NCBI RefSeq assembly: GCF_022884085.1
Contig: NZ_JAGGCS010000001.1
Coordinates: 248,001-312,000 of the forward strand
DNA from: Paenirhizobium cremeum
GTDB lineage: Bacteria; Pseudomonadota; Alphaproteobacteria; Rhizobiales; Rhizobiaceae
Direction of reading: 5' to 3'
DNA length: 64,000 bases
Of the stretch, positions 51,774 to 61,132 are shown one piece after another. The notes under the pieces are model-generated. The model was given only the letters and a program-made list of their open reading frames with translations. It ran no database searches and was not told where the DNA came from. A program made the position numbers and the translations under genes. Numbering within the stretch: position 1 is the stretch's first letter; every line of letters starts with the position of its first letter.

Positions 51774-52526
51774 TCAGACAGCCTGACCGCAGGCACGTCG
51801 GAAGCGGCGAACCGTCTCACCCATTCCGTATTCCAGGGCATCCGCCGTCAGTCCGTGACCGATCGACACCTCGGCAAGTCCAGGAATGCGCTTCATCAGC
51901 GCCGGCAGGTTGGCGACCGTCAGGTCATGGCCGGCATTGACCGCAAGGCCGCAGGCGAGTGCGGCATCCGCCGTCCGTCCAAGCAGGTCGATCTCCCTCG
52001 CGGCCTTTTCCGGGTTATCGAAACAACCGCCATAAGGACCCGTATAGAGTTCGATGCGGTCGGCCCCCGTCTCCCTCGCGACAGCGACCGCATCGGCATC
52101 GCCGTCACCGTCGGCGAACAGCGAAACACGCATGCCTTTCGATTTCAGCCGCGCGACGGTATCCGACAGGAATGCCTTGTGCTTCCTGAAATCCCAGCCG
52201 TGATCCGAAGTTGCCTGGCTCGGATCGTCGGGCACAAGCGTCACCTGCTCCGGCTCCGTCTTCTCGCAAAGAACAATGAAATCCTCGGTCGGATAACCCT
52301 CGATATTGAATTCGGCATGGGGAAAATCGTCGTCGATCAGCGCACGCAGCACCGGAAGGTCCGTGAAACGGATATGCCGCTGGTCCGGCCGGGGATGAAC
52401 GGTCAGGCCGCTTGCTCCGGCTTCGAGCGCCAGCCGTCCGAAGCGCGCAACGTCCGGCCAGGGCAGATCCCGGCGGTTGCGCAGCATGGCGATAGCATTG
52501 AGATTGACGGAGAGCTTTGCCGGCAT
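51774..52526 (-). CDS. pdxJ: Pyridoxine 5'-phosphate synthase, 250 aa
   Basis: [52 protein letters not shown] and [14 protein letters not shown] are PdxJ signatures. It joins 1-deoxy-D-xylulose 5-phosphate and 3-amino-2-oxopropyl phosphate in the DXP-dependent vitamin B6 pathway. The TIM barrel length fits. Monocistronic. Confidence 0.97.
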   Translation of the reverse strand: MPAKLSVNLNAIAMLRNRRDLPWPDVARFGRLALEAGASGLTVHPRPDQRHIRFTDLPVLRALIDDDFPHAEFNIEGYPTEDFIVLCEKTEPEQVTLVPDDPSQATSDHGWDFRKHKAFLSDTVARLKSKGMRVSLFADGDGDADAVAVARETGADRIELYTGPYGGCFDNPEKAAREIDLLGRTADAALACGLAVNAGHDLTVANLPALMKRIPGLAEVSIGHGLTADALEYGMGETVRRFRRACGQAV

Positions 52527-52878
52527 CGCGATCTTTCCAGAGTGTTATTTTTTCAGAGCCAAGCATTTAGGCGATCGCACTCCGGAACGCCAACGAGAAT
52601 CGCGCATGTTCCCATCGACGGCGCTGATGGATGCATTCCCGCTCCGGCGAAACCGGCGACAATCCCAAGTTTTTGGGGGAAATGATAAAAATTGGCTATT
52701 TTCCTCAGCTTTAGCTTTGTGGCATTTCCGCGATGGCGGTAAGATCGGCAAAAATGAGACGTGTCTTGCAAGACGTCGTGCTTCCAAAGGGCTTTGGTTC
52801 CACCCGGACAGCGACATACACGATGGCTCGGTTCTTGCACAATGCTGCTCTTGCACAATACGACACCATGGAGAAACG
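52527..52878 (+). promoter_or_regulatory. AT-rich upstream region of a winged-helix regulator
   Basis: This 352-bp gap has no gene. It contains an AT-rich stretch (about 52680-52720) and two copies of CTTGCACAAT at 52834 and 52850, sixteen bp apart, just before the regulator start; these may be a promoter and operator. It also holds the leader of pdxJ on the other strand. Confidence 0.5.
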
Positions 52879-53889
52879 ATGAGTGAGGATCGGCGCATAG
52901 ACAGCGACAGCGTGAAGCTTGCGCTCCAGGCGATTCTCGGCAGCCAGACCTTTGCCCGCTCCGAACGCCTGCGAGCATTCCTGAAGTTCGTCGTAGAGAT
53001 GGAGCAGCTTGGGCTCGCCCATCAATTGAAGGGATATACGATCGGCATCGATGTCTTTTCCCGGGACGAATCCTTCGATCCGGGCGCCGATCCTCTTGTG
53101 CGGGTTCAGGCGGGAAAGCTGCGCCGCTTGCTCAATCAGTATTACGCCGACGAGGGACGCCACGAACCGTTGCGCATCCGCATCCCGCTTGGCTGCTATG
53201 TCCCGATCTACGAAAGGGCTCCGGTCGAAAGCCGCCGCTTCGCTGCGGACAAGCCCGCGGCAAGCTGGCCGGAAATGATATCGCTTCCCCTGATGCCGCA
53301 GACGTCAAGCTCCGTGAACGCCGCACAATCCGCCTATGGCCTGCCACGCATCGCCGTCACGCCGATCGACGGTTCCGACTGGCGAACCCGGATCTTCGCG
53401 AATGCGGTGCGCATGTCCGCCAGGCATTTCCGGGGTGTGGAGCTGGATTGCCGCGAGGCGGGCGACCGTAACGACGAGGCACTCGATTTCGCCATCGAGA
53501 TCGGCTCCGAGGAAGGCGCGGCTCCGCTCACGGCAAGCCTGCGGCATCGTCAGTCGGGCAAGCTGGTCATCAGCCACTCGCGCAGTGCAGGCGAGACGGG
53601 TTCAAGCCGGCAGATCGCCCTCTTCGCCAATCACTTCTGCACCGAGAGCCTGTCACTGACCGGGCAGCTCTACCACTTTTGCCGTTGCCGGGGGATCTCA
53701 TCGGTGCTGATGGACTGCATAGAGGCGACCTACCTTTACCAACTCGACAATTCCGATGACGCCTTCCTGGAGGCGACGCGCCAGCAGCAGCGGCTTGTTC
53801 ATCCCTATCCTTTGACCCATTTCGTCAACGAGCTTTCGGATCTCATTGCGCTTACGGCGGATACCGGCCGGACCGTGCGGCAGGGGTGA
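52879..53889 (+). CDS. Winged-helix regulator of the adenylate-cyclase-associated type, 336 aa
   Basis: From ATG 52879 the first 110 residues match the winged-helix module often fused to cyclases or TPR in rhizobia: SERLRAFLKFVVEMEQLGLA, then DVFSRDESFDPGADPLVRVQ, AGKLRRLLNQYYADEG and RIRIPLGCYVPIYE. The remaining 220 residues contain an ITPIDG-like TolB/FlgO-like start (LPRIAVTPIDGSDWRT) but no cyclase or TPR domain. It probably regulates transcription; targets unknown. Confidence 0.75.
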   Translation: MSEDRRIDSDSVKLALQAILGSQTFARSERLRAFLKFVVEMEQLGLAHQLKGYTIGIDVFSRDESFDPGADPLVRVQAGKLRRLLNQYYADEGRHEPLRIRIPLGCYVPIYERAPVESRRFAADKPAASWPEMISLPLMPQTSSSVNAAQSAYGLPRIAVTPIDGSDWRTRIFANAVRMSARHFRGVELDCREAGDRNDEALDFAIEIGSEEGAAPLTASLRHRQSGKLVISHSRSAGETGSSRQIALFANHFCTESLSLTGQLYHFCRCRGISSVLMDCIEATYLYQLDNSDDAFLEATRQQQRLVHPYPLTHFVNELSDLIALTADTGRTVRQG

Positions 53890-54105
53890 CATCACCCCGA
53901 CCGGCCCTTGCCTTGTTACGCGGTTTGCAAAAGGCCCGGCCAAGGATTAATCTGAAGTTTTACATCGCCCGAAAGACAACTTTTTGAATGTGGCGAGGGG
54001 GGCACGGCGTCCCTCTCGCGTATTTATTGCCGTGCGTGGGCGGCACGAGGGACGGACGGAAAATGCACTGAGAGGAACGACAGGAACGCTGGACAGGGGG
54101 AGGTC

Positions 54106-54795
54106 ATGGCGGAAGGGTTGCACCATCGGCAAGCGGCTGGCGAAGCAAGAGCCGGCATCACATCGGACACGATTTTTCTGCCGGGGGTCGAGCTGCCGGC
54201 GCCCCTGCCGGAAGAGCCGGTTGCCATAGCGGAGATGGCGACCCTCTTCGGCGTCACCCACCGCACCCTGCATTTCTACGAGGAGAAGGGTCTCATCAAG
54301 GCGGGACGCGTCGGCCTGATGCGTGTCTACAGCCGCGGGGATATCGCCCGCATGGCGGTGATTACCGCCTGCCGGGACGTCGGCATGCCGGTCGCGGCGA
54401 TAAAAGATCTCATGCAGGCGCTGGAGAACGCCCGCTCCCGGGAAGAGAGCGACGCACTATTCGCCGAAGCACTGCTGGCCCGACAGCGGGAATTGACCGC
54501 CATTCTCTCTACCACCCATCACCAGATGCAGCAGATTACCCGGCTACTGGCGCAAGACAGGGACGAGGCGCGAAATGCGCGCGTGCAGCAGGCCCAGCGC
54601 ATCGGGCTGACCGACCTGGAACGCCGCTGCCTCGAACTGATGGCGGAAGGCTATGCGTCGTTGCGGCTGGCCCGCGCGCTCGACATGAGCGCCGGCGAAA
54701 TCAACGCCGTCGAGGAGGAGATCATCCGCAAATTTGACGCCAGCAACAGGTTTCAGGCTGTCGCAAAGGCAGTCCTGCTCGGCCTCGTCGGTTAG
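54106..54795 (+). CDS. MerR regulator with a LuxR-like C-terminal HTH, 229 aa
   Basis: Residues 38-110 are a MerR domain: VAIAEMATLFGVTHRTLHFY with EEKGLIKAGRVGLMRVYSRG. A coiled stretch (about 110-165) follows, then LTDLERRCLELMAEGYASLR with LARALDMSAGEINAVEEEII, a LuxR/GerE-type HTH. A protein with MerR at one end and LuxR HTH at the other is unusual. No Cys ligands for metals are seen. The preceding 216 bp hold no gene. Confidence 0.85.
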   Translation: MAEGLHHRQAAGEARAGITSDTIFLPGVELPAPLPEEPVAIAEMATLFGVTHRTLHFYEEKGLIKAGRVGLMRVYSRGDIARMAVITACRDVGMPVAAIKDLMQALENARSREESDALFAEALLARQRELTAILSTTHHQMQQITRLLAQDRDEARNARVQQAQRIGLTDLERRCLELMAEGYASLRLARALDMSAGEINAVEEEIIRKFDASNRFQAVAKAVLLGLVG

Positions 54796-54962
54796 CCGCC
54801 GGCCACAATCCCTGGCCGCTTTGCCAAAAACCGCCGGCATGCACCACAGGTTCACGGCACCGATAAAGCGGCAAATCGTCCAGGATTTGTCGACGGTCAA
54901 TTCCTACCGGAATTTAACGGGACTTACGTTCTCGCAGGAGGTAGCCAGAGACTGTTCAAACA

Positions 54963-55496
54963 ATGAGTGAGCTTACGAAAATGCCTACCTTCCTGTCCCG
55001 TTACGCAACGCCCTTCATCACCGGTTTTTTCCTCGTCTCCCTTGTCTCCGGCATCGCTCTCTTCTTCCATGTCGGCACGGCCGCGTTCCGCGAGATGCAT
55101 GAATGGTTGAGCATGGTGCTCATCCTGCCCTTCGTTCTGCACATGTGGAAGAACTGGCGGCCATTCATGATGTATTTCAAACGTCTCCCCATGACGGTCG
55201 CGCTCGGCCTCTGTCTTGTCTCCGGCCTCGTCTTTGCATGGCCGGCCATCACCGGGACGGCAAGCGGCACCGGCGGCAATCCGGCCATTGCGATGGCAGG
55301 CATCGTCGCCGGCGGAACGCCCGCACAAGTGGCTCCCCTGCTCGGCCATACCGAGGAAAGCCTTGTCGCCTCATTGAAGGAAAAGGGCTACAGCGCTGCC
55401 GACGCGGGCAAAAAACTCTCGGATATCGCGTCGGCCTCCGGCAAGGAGCCGATGGCGATGATGGCCACGCTCGCCTCGCTGCGCACGAACCCGTGA
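54963..55496 (+). CDS. DUF4405-like membrane protein with a periplasmic tail, 177 aa
   Basis: Three membrane spans (FITGFFLVSLVSGIALFF; MHEWLSMVLILPFVLHMW; VALGLCLVSGLVFAWP) with two His (HEWL, HMWK) suggest a diheme cytochrome-b-like DUF4405 protein. The C-terminal 80 residues are Ala/Gly-rich with a pattern GHTEESLVASLKEKGYSAAD. Probably a quinone or redox partner; the convergent helicase ends 22 bp away. Confidence 0.75.
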   Translation: MSELTKMPTFLSRYATPFITGFFLVSLVSGIALFFHVGTAAFREMHEWLSMVLILPFVLHMWKNWRPFMMYFKRLPMTVALGLCLVSGLVFAWPAITGTASGTGGNPAIAMAGIVAGGTPAQVAPLLGHTEESLVASLKEKGYSAADAGKKLSDIASASGKEPMAMMATLASLRTNP

Positions 55497-55517
55497 CGCT
55501 TTTGCGAAAAACGACGC

Positions 55518-56645
55518 TTACCGGACGATGGTCAGCGTCTCCGCGGCGCGGGTGACTGCGGTATAGAGCCAGCGCTCGCGGGTATCGCGGAACGCCCAGC
55601 TCTCGTCGAACAGGACGACATCGTTCCATTGCGAGCCCTGTGCCTTGTGCACGGTGAGCGCATAGCCGTAGTCGAACTCGTCGTAGCGCTTCCGGGTCGA
55701 CCAGGGGATTTCCCCCTCGATATCCTCGAACGCGGCCTTCAACAGCTTGATCTTGGCCGCCCCGCGATCCATGTCGTCGTCTTCCGGCCGGATCAGCAGG
55801 TTGATGCCGGGCTTCACCGTCTCCCGCGATGAGGTCATCACCTGCCAGAGCGAACCGTTCAGAAGACCCTTGACCTGATCGTTGCGCAGACACACCAGCT
55901 TGTCGCCCGCCTGCGGATAGTCGACCGTGAAACCCTTGAGCTCCCGCAGGCGCTTGTTATAGCGGCGCCGCGTCTTGTTGGTGCCGACCAGCACCTGGTC
56001 CGCGCCCAGCACCAGTTCCTGTGTGACATCGTTGCGGGAAATCACCCGGGCGGTGCCATAATCGCCATGCATGATCTCCTTGCCTTCGCGCACCTGCATC
56101 GCAAGCTGGATGATCGGATTGTCCCGCGCCTGACGGTGGATATCCGTGAGCAGATAATCGGGCTCCTGCTCGGTGAAGAAGCCGCCGCCCGAGACCGGCG
56201 GCAACTGTCCGGGATCGCCGAGAACCAGAATGGGGGTTCCGAAGCTCATCAGGTCCTTGCCCAATTGTTCGTCCACCATCGAGCACTCGTCGATCACGAT
56301 CAGCGCCGCCTTGGCAACCGGGCTCTGCCGGTTGATCGAGAACATCGGCGCGATGGACGTCTTGCCCGTCTCCTCGTCCTCGACAGCCTCCTCGCCCCGT
56401 GGACGATAGATCAGCGAGTGAATGGTCTTGGCGTTCGAAGCCCCGCGCGAGCGCAGCACCTGCGCCGCCTTGCCCGTGAAGGCGGCGAACAGGACGTCGC
56501 CCTCGACATGCTCGGCAAAATATCGGGCAAGCGTCGTCTTGCCCGTGCCGGCATAGCCGAAAAGGCGAAAAACCGGCTGTCTGCCCTCCTTCAGCCATTT
56601 GGAAACGGCTTTCAGGGCTTCATCCTGTTGAGGTGCGAACTGCAT
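55518..56645 (-). CDS. AAA/RecD-like DNA helicase, 375 aa
   Basis: MQFAPQQDEALKAVSKWLKE, Walker A LFGYAGTGKTTLARYF, LIVIDECSMVDE (Walker B), ILVLGDPGQLPPVSGGGFF (motif III) and ALTVHKAQGSQWNDVVLF, LYTAVTRA (motifs V and VI) identify a superfamily 1B helicase of the RecD2/Dda type. ATG 56645 is chosen because upstream codons read as non-coding. Broad DNA repair or recombination role, perhaps of phage origin. Confidence 0.9.
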   Translation of the reverse strand: MQFAPQQDEALKAVSKWLKEGRQPVFRLFGYAGTGKTTLARYFAEHVEGDVLFAAFTGKAAQVLRSRGASNAKTIHSLIYRPRGEEAVEDEETGKTSIAPMFSINRQSPVAKAALIVIDECSMVDEQLGKDLMSFGTPILVLGDPGQLPPVSGGGFFTEQEPDYLLTDIHRQARDNPIIQLAMQVREGKEIMHGDYGTARVISRNDVTQELVLGADQVLVGTNKTRRRYNKRLRELKGFTVDYPQAGDKLVCLRNDQVKGLLNGSLWQVMTSSRETVKPGINLLIRPEDDDMDRGAAKIKLLKAAFEDIEGEIPWSTRKRYDEFDYGYALTVHKAQGSQWNDVVLFDESWAFRDTRERWLYTAVTRAAETLTIVR

Positions 56646-56828
56646 GGACCGACTTGTCAGGATTCGCTCGGAAAAGGCAAGCAAAGCGTGAACAGTGCGG
56701 AAACAACGGAGACAAATCCGCGGCCGGAGAAAATCGGCGGAGACGAGGGAATAAAATGACCGGCTGCGGTGTCTAACTCTCAGGCGGAACCATGACGGTG
56801 TCCGCCCGCAACATTCGGAGGAAGTCCC

Positions 56829-57200
56829 ATGAAAGCCCGTTTGCTCCTTTCCGTCGCTCTCATCGCCCTTGCCGGACCGGCACTGGCCCAACCTTTCATG
56901 TCCGTCGAGACCTCTGGCGGCAAAGTGCTTGCCGACGAAAAAGGCATGACGCTCTATACCTTCGACAACGACAAGAAGGGCGAGTCCAGCTGTTACGACG
57001 CCTGCGCCGCCAACTGGCCACCCTATCTTGCCGCTTCAAGCGCCACGGCGGAAGGCGCATACTCGCTCGTGACACGCAAGGACGGCAAGAAGCAATGGGC
57101 GCTGAACGGCATGCCCCTCTACCTCTTCGTCAAGGACATGAAGCAAGGCGATATGACCGGTGATGGCGTGAAAGGGATCTGGCATGCCGCAAGGCCCTGA
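56829..57200 (+). CDS. COG4315-type secreted protein, 123 aa
   Basis: A signal peptide (MKARLLLSVALIALAGPALA) and two Yx(FWY)xxD-like motifs (LYTFDND, LYLFVKD), plus SCYDACAANWPP, are diagnostic of COG4315. It overlaps the sigma gene by 17 bp, so it belongs to the sigma operon. Role unknown, probably redox or copper related in relatives. Confidence 0.88.
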   Translation: MKARLLLSVALIALAGPALAQPFMSVETSGGKVLADEKGMTLYTFDNDKKGESSCYDACAANWPPYLAASSATAEGAYSLVTRKDGKKQWALNGMPLYLFVKDMKQGDMTGDGVKGIWHAARP

Positions 57201-57768
57201 CAGTCAAGGCCCTAACAAGCAAGCCAAGGGCGATCGCGACGGCGGACCGGGGGAATTCTCCTCCGGTCCCGGCCGTTTCGAAAGCGATATGCTGGCCCTT
57301 CTGCCCGCCTTGCGTCGCTACTCCCGCAGCCTTACACGCTCCGATGCCGAAGGCGAGGACCTGTTTCAGGACTGCGTCGAGGCCGCCCTTGCAAGGCGCG
57401 CCAACTGGCGCGGAATCAATCTGAAGGCGTGGATCTACGCGATCATGACCAACCTGCACCGCAACAGCGGCCGCCACGCCCGCCGCCATTCGGCCGTCGA
57501 TCTGGAGGCGGCGGCGGATCTCCCCGCGCCTGCGACGCCCGACGATCCCCTCGAACGCCGGCGGCTGCATGCCGCGCTGAACGGATTGCCGGACGAACAA
57601 AGGGCCGTGCTCATGCTGGTTGTCGTCGAGGGCTACGCCTACCACGAAGTCGCGGAAATCCTTGAACTGCCGATCGGCACGGTGATGTCGCGCCTCTCCC
57701 GCGCGCGCCAGCGCCTGCGCGACGCGCTTGCCGAAAAGAACATCATTGCCATGCGGAGACCGAAATGA
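57184..57768 (+). CDS. ECF-type RNA polymerase sigma factor, 194 aa
   Basis: Region 2 (LLPALRRYSRSLTRSDAEGE then DLFQDCVEAALARRANWRGI and LKAWIYAIMTNLHRNS) and region 4 (LPDEQRAVLMLVVVEGYAYH, IGTVMSRLSRARQRLRDALA) are present. It overlaps the anti-sigma gene by ATGA. It is the second gene of a three-gene operon with a COG4315 protein. Confidence 0.93.
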   Translation: MPQGPDSQGPNKQAKGDRDGGPGEFSSGPGRFESDMLALLPALRRYSRSLTRSDAEGEDLFQDCVEAALARRANWRGINLKAWIYAIMTNLHRNSGRHARRHSAVDLEAAADLPAPATPDDPLERRRLHAALNGLPDEQRAVLMLVVVEGYAYHEVAEILELPIGTVMSRLSRARQRLRDALAEKNIIAMRRPK

Positions 57769-58559
57769 CGCAAACTCTCCCCCCCGTGGATGACAGCGAT
57801 CTGCACGCCTATGTCGACGGTCTTCTGGACGAGGAACGGCGCGCGAAGGTGGAGGTCTGGCTTGACACCCATCCCGAGAAGGCCTCCATGGTCGCCGACT
57901 GGCAGAGGCAGAATGCCGGCATCCGCGATCTCTTCCGGGACTACGAGCGGCATGACGAGTCAGACCGGTCCCTGCTTGCCCGCCACGGCTCCACCAGCGG
58001 CCCGCATTTTGCCACCGGAACGGTCATGATGCGCCTTGCCGCATCCGTCCTGCTTTTTGCCGCCGGCCTCGCATCCGGCCAGATCGCCCCGACGCTCTTT
58101 CGCAACGAGCCGGTACCGGCGGTCACGGAGACCGCCAGTCTTCAGGACCAGGCGCGTTCGGCTTTCCTGATCTATGCAAGCGATGTCCGTCATCCCGTCG
58201 AGGTTGGCGCGGACCAGGAAGAGCATCTGGCGGCCTGGCTCGGCAAGCGCCTGGGCTACTCGATGCGCATACCCGACCTTTCGGCTGTCGGCCTGAAACT
58301 CGTCGGCGGCAGGCTGGTGCCGGTCAGCGGCAAGGCCGGCGCCATGCTGATGTACGAGGATACCTCCGGCGAAAGGATCACGGTGCTGATCGGCCGCAAC
58401 GAGGATAACCGCGAAACCAGCTTCCGCTATGCGAGCGACGGCGGCCTTGAGACCTTCTACTGGATTGACGGACCTGTGGGTTATGCGGTGACGGGAGAAA
58501 TCCCGCGTGAGAGGATGCAGCAAATCGCCGATGAATGCTATCGTCAGTTCGACACCTGA
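57765..58559 (+). CDS. Membrane-anchored anti-sigma factor, 264 aa
   Basis: The N-terminus (DDSDLHAYVDGLLDEERRAK) is the anti-sigma domain, a span lies at about residues 88-108 (MRLAASVLLFAAGLASGQIA), and a periplasmic sensor domain follows with LSAVGLKLVGGRLVPVSGKA and LMYEDTSGERITVLIGR. No HxxxCxxC zinc motif. Transcribed with its sigma factor; senses envelope signal. Confidence 0.9.
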   Translation: MTQTLPPVDDSDLHAYVDGLLDEERRAKVEVWLDTHPEKASMVADWQRQNAGIRDLFRDYERHDESDRSLLARHGSTSGPHFATGTVMMRLAASVLLFAAGLASGQIAPTLFRNEPVPAVTETASLQDQARSAFLIYASDVRHPVEVGADQEEHLAAWLGKRLGYSMRIPDLSAVGLKLVGGRLVPVSGKAGAMLMYEDTSGERITVLIGRNEDNRETSFRYASDGGLETFYWIDGPVGYAVTGEIPRERMQQIADECYRQFDT

Positions 58560-58592
58560 TACATTCATGATACGTCCTGCAGGAGAACACGG

Positions 58593-59258
58593 ATGGCGAT
58601 GAAGCTCTACTTCCATCCTTTGGCCTCTTTCTGCCATAAGGTGCTGATCGCACTTTACGAGAACGACCTCCCATTCGAACCCGTAGTCGTCGATCTCAGC
58701 GATGAGGCATCGCGCGAGGCTTTCAGGCAGGTTTGGCCGCCCTTGAGGTTCCCGGTGCTGGTCGATGAGGCCCGGCAGGCGACAGTCGCCGAATCTGCTA
58801 CCGTCATTGATTATCTCGACAGCTTCGCCAATCCGGCGACCCCTATGGTGCCGCGCAATCCGGACCTCGCCTGGCGGACGCGCATGTGGGATCGGCTGTT
58901 CGACGACATGCTGCAACTGCCTATGCAGAAAGTGGTGCTGGATGCCCTTCGCCCAGCGGGCAGCCGTGATGCATTCGGGGTCGAACAGGCGAAGAAGGAT
59001 ATCCGCACCGCCTACGCCTTCATGGAGGAGCGTTGGCCGCAAACCGGCTGGGCCATCGGCCCGGACTTCACGCTGGCCGACTGCTCCGCCGTACCCGCGC
59101 TGTTTTACGCCGACACGATCTGCCCGCTCGGCGAGGATTCTCCCCGGCTCAGTGCCTATTTCCTGCGGCTGAAGGAGAGAGCGTCGGTCGCTCGGGTACT
59201 GCGGGAGGCCGAACCTTATTTCGGCATGTTTCCGCTCGACCAGAAGCCCGTTCGTTGA
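58593..59258 (+). CDS. Glutathione S-transferase family protein, 221 aa
   Basis: MAMKLYFHPLASFCHKVLIA starts a thioredoxin-like domain with the Ser/Cys near the active-site loop, FPVLVDEARQATVAESATVI (cis-Pro, E-S), and a helical C-terminal domain with GPDFTLADCSAVPALFYAD. Substrate unknown. Starts 34 bp after the anti-sigma gene, perhaps same transcript. Confidence 0.93.
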   Translation: MAMKLYFHPLASFCHKVLIALYENDLPFEPVVVDLSDEASREAFRQVWPPLRFPVLVDEARQATVAESATVIDYLDSFANPATPMVPRNPDLAWRTRMWDRLFDDMLQLPMQKVVLDALRPAGSRDAFGVEQAKKDIRTAYAFMEERWPQTGWAIGPDFTLADCSAVPALFYADTICPLGEDSPRLSAYFLRLKERASVARVLREAEPYFGMFPLDQKPVR

Positions 59259-59265
59259 CCGCCAC

Positions 59266-59658
59266 TCAGGCCCGCAAGGGGTCGTTTTCGAGCAGGATCG
59301 GACTGCCATGCGGCGTCGCCTCGGCTGCCCGCTTCCAGCTTTCCTGCAGGGCAAGCACCGTTTCGGCGTCCGCAAGCCCCTTCGAAACCAGAAGCCCGGT
59401 CAACGCCGCCACCCAGCCGTCGAAATAGTCTGAACCGTCTTCCGCGCGGTCTGGCTTATGCAGTTCGGCAGACAAAGCCTCGGCCCATTCGCCCCAGGAA
59501 AAAAGGCCGCGCTCGTAAAGATGCACGGTTATGGCAAAGGCCTGCGCGTTCCAGGGCTCCGCAAAGACGGGATCGCCTTCCGACGATTTCGGCAGGCCCG
59601 GCGACCGCCTGAGCGGCGAGGAAACATCACACCTCGTCAAGATAGCTCTCCCAGGCAT
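59266..59658 (-). CDS. Nitrile hydratase accessory (activator) protein, 130 aa
   Basis: DPVFAEPWNAQAFAITVHLY then ERGLFSWGEWAEALSAELHK and YFDGWVAALTGLLVSKGLAD match the small activators encoded behind nitrile hydratase genes, which help cobalt loading and subunit swapping. Start uncertain: ATG 59658 lies 32 bp inside the beta gene; TTG 59640 also possible. Last gene of the operon. Confidence 0.9.
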   Translation of the reverse strand: MPGRAILTRCDVSSPLRRSPGLPKSSEGDPVFAEPWNAQAFAITVHLYERGLFSWGEWAEALSAELHKPDRAEDGSDYFDGWVAALTGLLVSKGLADAETVLALQESWKRAAEATPHGSPILLENDPLRA

Positions 59659-60286
59659 CGATCGACACCGTCAGCGACGGATCGGCGCCCTCACCCCAGA
59701 TTTCGCCGGCGTCGAAGACGACGGTGTAGACCCATTCCGGGTTCTCGCCCCGGCCATGGGCATTGTCGTCGGGAAAGACATAGCTGCCCTGCACAGCCTC
59801 GATAACGCCCGCCCTGGCGCGAGCGTAGCGGGGTAACCGGGTATGGGTTTCCGGATTGAAATTCCGGGTACGGACACGATCCCCAACAGAGAACCGCGGC
59901 TCGCGATGCACCGGTCGGTCGCAGGGACCGCCCCGCGCCAGAACGCCGGGCACCATATCGGCCTTCAGAATACGCTTTGGCACGGCGCCCTGGCCGATGT
60001 CCCGCCCGGAGAAAAGCTCCTCGCGCGTTGCAAAACCATGCCGTTCGAGAAGCGTGTCCAACGCACGAATCCAGATCTCATAGTAGCTTGCGGAAAGATA
60101 GTCCGCTGGCGGGATGTTCTCCCTCGCATGACGGCTTTCATCAATCGACCATGCGCCGAAGGCACCGCAGCAAAGCGTCAGGCCAAGCGCGCGCTTTTCC
60201 CATTCGGCATGGAAGATCGGCTCGTCCTTCTCCGGCGCAACAGGCCCGAAGCCCATCTGTCCGCCGAGATCGTGCGGGCCGTTCAT
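59627..60286 (-). CDS. nthB: Nitrile hydratase beta subunit, 219 aa
   Basis: [20 protein letters not shown] and [20 protein letters not shown] then [20 protein letters not shown] and [16 protein letters not shown] are nitrile hydratase beta signatures. Order here is alpha, beta, activator, the usual cobalt-type order being beta-alpha-activator in Rhodococcus and alpha-beta in others. ATG overlaps the alpha stop (ATGA). Structural partner of alpha. Confidence 0.95.
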   Translation of the reverse strand: MNGPHDLGGQMGFGPVAPEKDEPIFHAEWEKRALGLTLCCGAFGAWSIDESRHARENIPPADYLSASYYEIWIRALDTLLERHGFATREELFSGRDIGQGAVPKRILKADMVPGVLARGGPCDRPVHREPRFSVGDRVRTRNFNPETHTRLPRYARARAGVIEAVQGSYVFPDDNAHGRGENPEWVYTVVFDAGEIWGEGADPSLTVSIDAWESYLDEV

Positions 60287-60942
60287 CGTGCTGCCTCCGG
60301 CGAAAGTGCGAGGCCGGTACCGATCATCGAATCCCGCGTGACGAGAGCCGCGAGTGCCGCCTCGTCCATCCCTTCCGTACCGGCGGGACGTTCCGGAATC
60401 ACGAGATAGCGCAGTTCCGCAGTCGAATCCCAAACACGGATCTTCTTGTCGGCATTGAGCGTCACGCCGAACTCCTCCAGCACCGCGCGAGGATTGATGA
60501 CCGCGCGCGAGCGATAGGCCGGCGCCTTGTACCACACCGGCGGCAGCCCGAGCACCGCCCACGGATAGCAGGAGCAGAGCGTGCAGACGACCATGTTATG
60601 CGTATCAGGCGTATTGGCCACCGCTCGCATGTGTTCGCCCTGCCGACCCGTATAACCGAGGCTCGCGATCGCCGCGGTCGCATCCGCCTTCAACCATTCC
60701 GCAAAGGCAGGTTCGCTCCAGGCCTTGGCCACCACATGGGCGCCGTTTCTCGGTCCCACCTTGGTCTCATAGGTCTCGACGATCGCATCGATGGCCGCCG
60801 GATCGATCAGGCCCTTTTGCGTCAGCAGGGTTTCCAGCGCACGAACCCGCGCCTGCATATCGGAATAGTGATTGTCGTGATGATGGTCATGACCGTCATG
60901 GCCATCGGAATGGGAATGGTGGTCGCGATGATCGTTGTGCAC
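60283..60942 (-). CDS. nthA: Nitrile hydratase alpha subunit, cobalt type, 219 aa
   Basis: The metal site C-T-L-C-S-C (residues 120-125 from the chosen start) has Thr at the second place, which marks the cobalt type. The N-terminus is unusually His/Asp-rich ([20 protein letters not shown]), possibly a metal chaperone tail. GTG 60942 has GAGG nine bases upstream and gives a normal length; an ATG at 61017 would intrude into the divergent promoter. It hydrates nitriles to amides. Confidence 0.95.
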   Translation of the reverse strand: MHNDHRDHHSHSDGHDGHDHHHDNHYSDMQARVRALETLLTQKGLIDPAAIDAIVETYETKVGPRNGAHVVAKAWSEPAFAEWLKADATAAIASLGYTGRQGEHMRAVANTPDTHNMVVCTLCSCYPWAVLGLPPVWYKAPAYRSRAVINPRAVLEEFGVTLNADKKIRVWDSTAELRYLVIPERPAGTEGMDEAALAALVTRDSMIGTGLALSPEAAR

Positions 60943-61132
60943 TATGGATACTACCTCATGAGATCGGTGGAGAGAAAGGAGATCCCCGATACCGCTCGTC
61001 GGCGCAGCATCGACCAAAGAGCGCTGACAGGCAAGGCAGCGATCTCATCGCAGTACGATTTCCCCGCACGCAACAACCCCAATGGGAAGAGCCGCCCCTG
61101 TCCTTTCGCAGCCCGTCGGCTATCCTCGCCCC

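Noticed and set aside
60943..61017. Longer nitrile hydratase alpha start at 61017
   Set aside because: It would occupy the divergent promoter region and lacks family similarity; GTG 60942 has a good ribosome-binding site.
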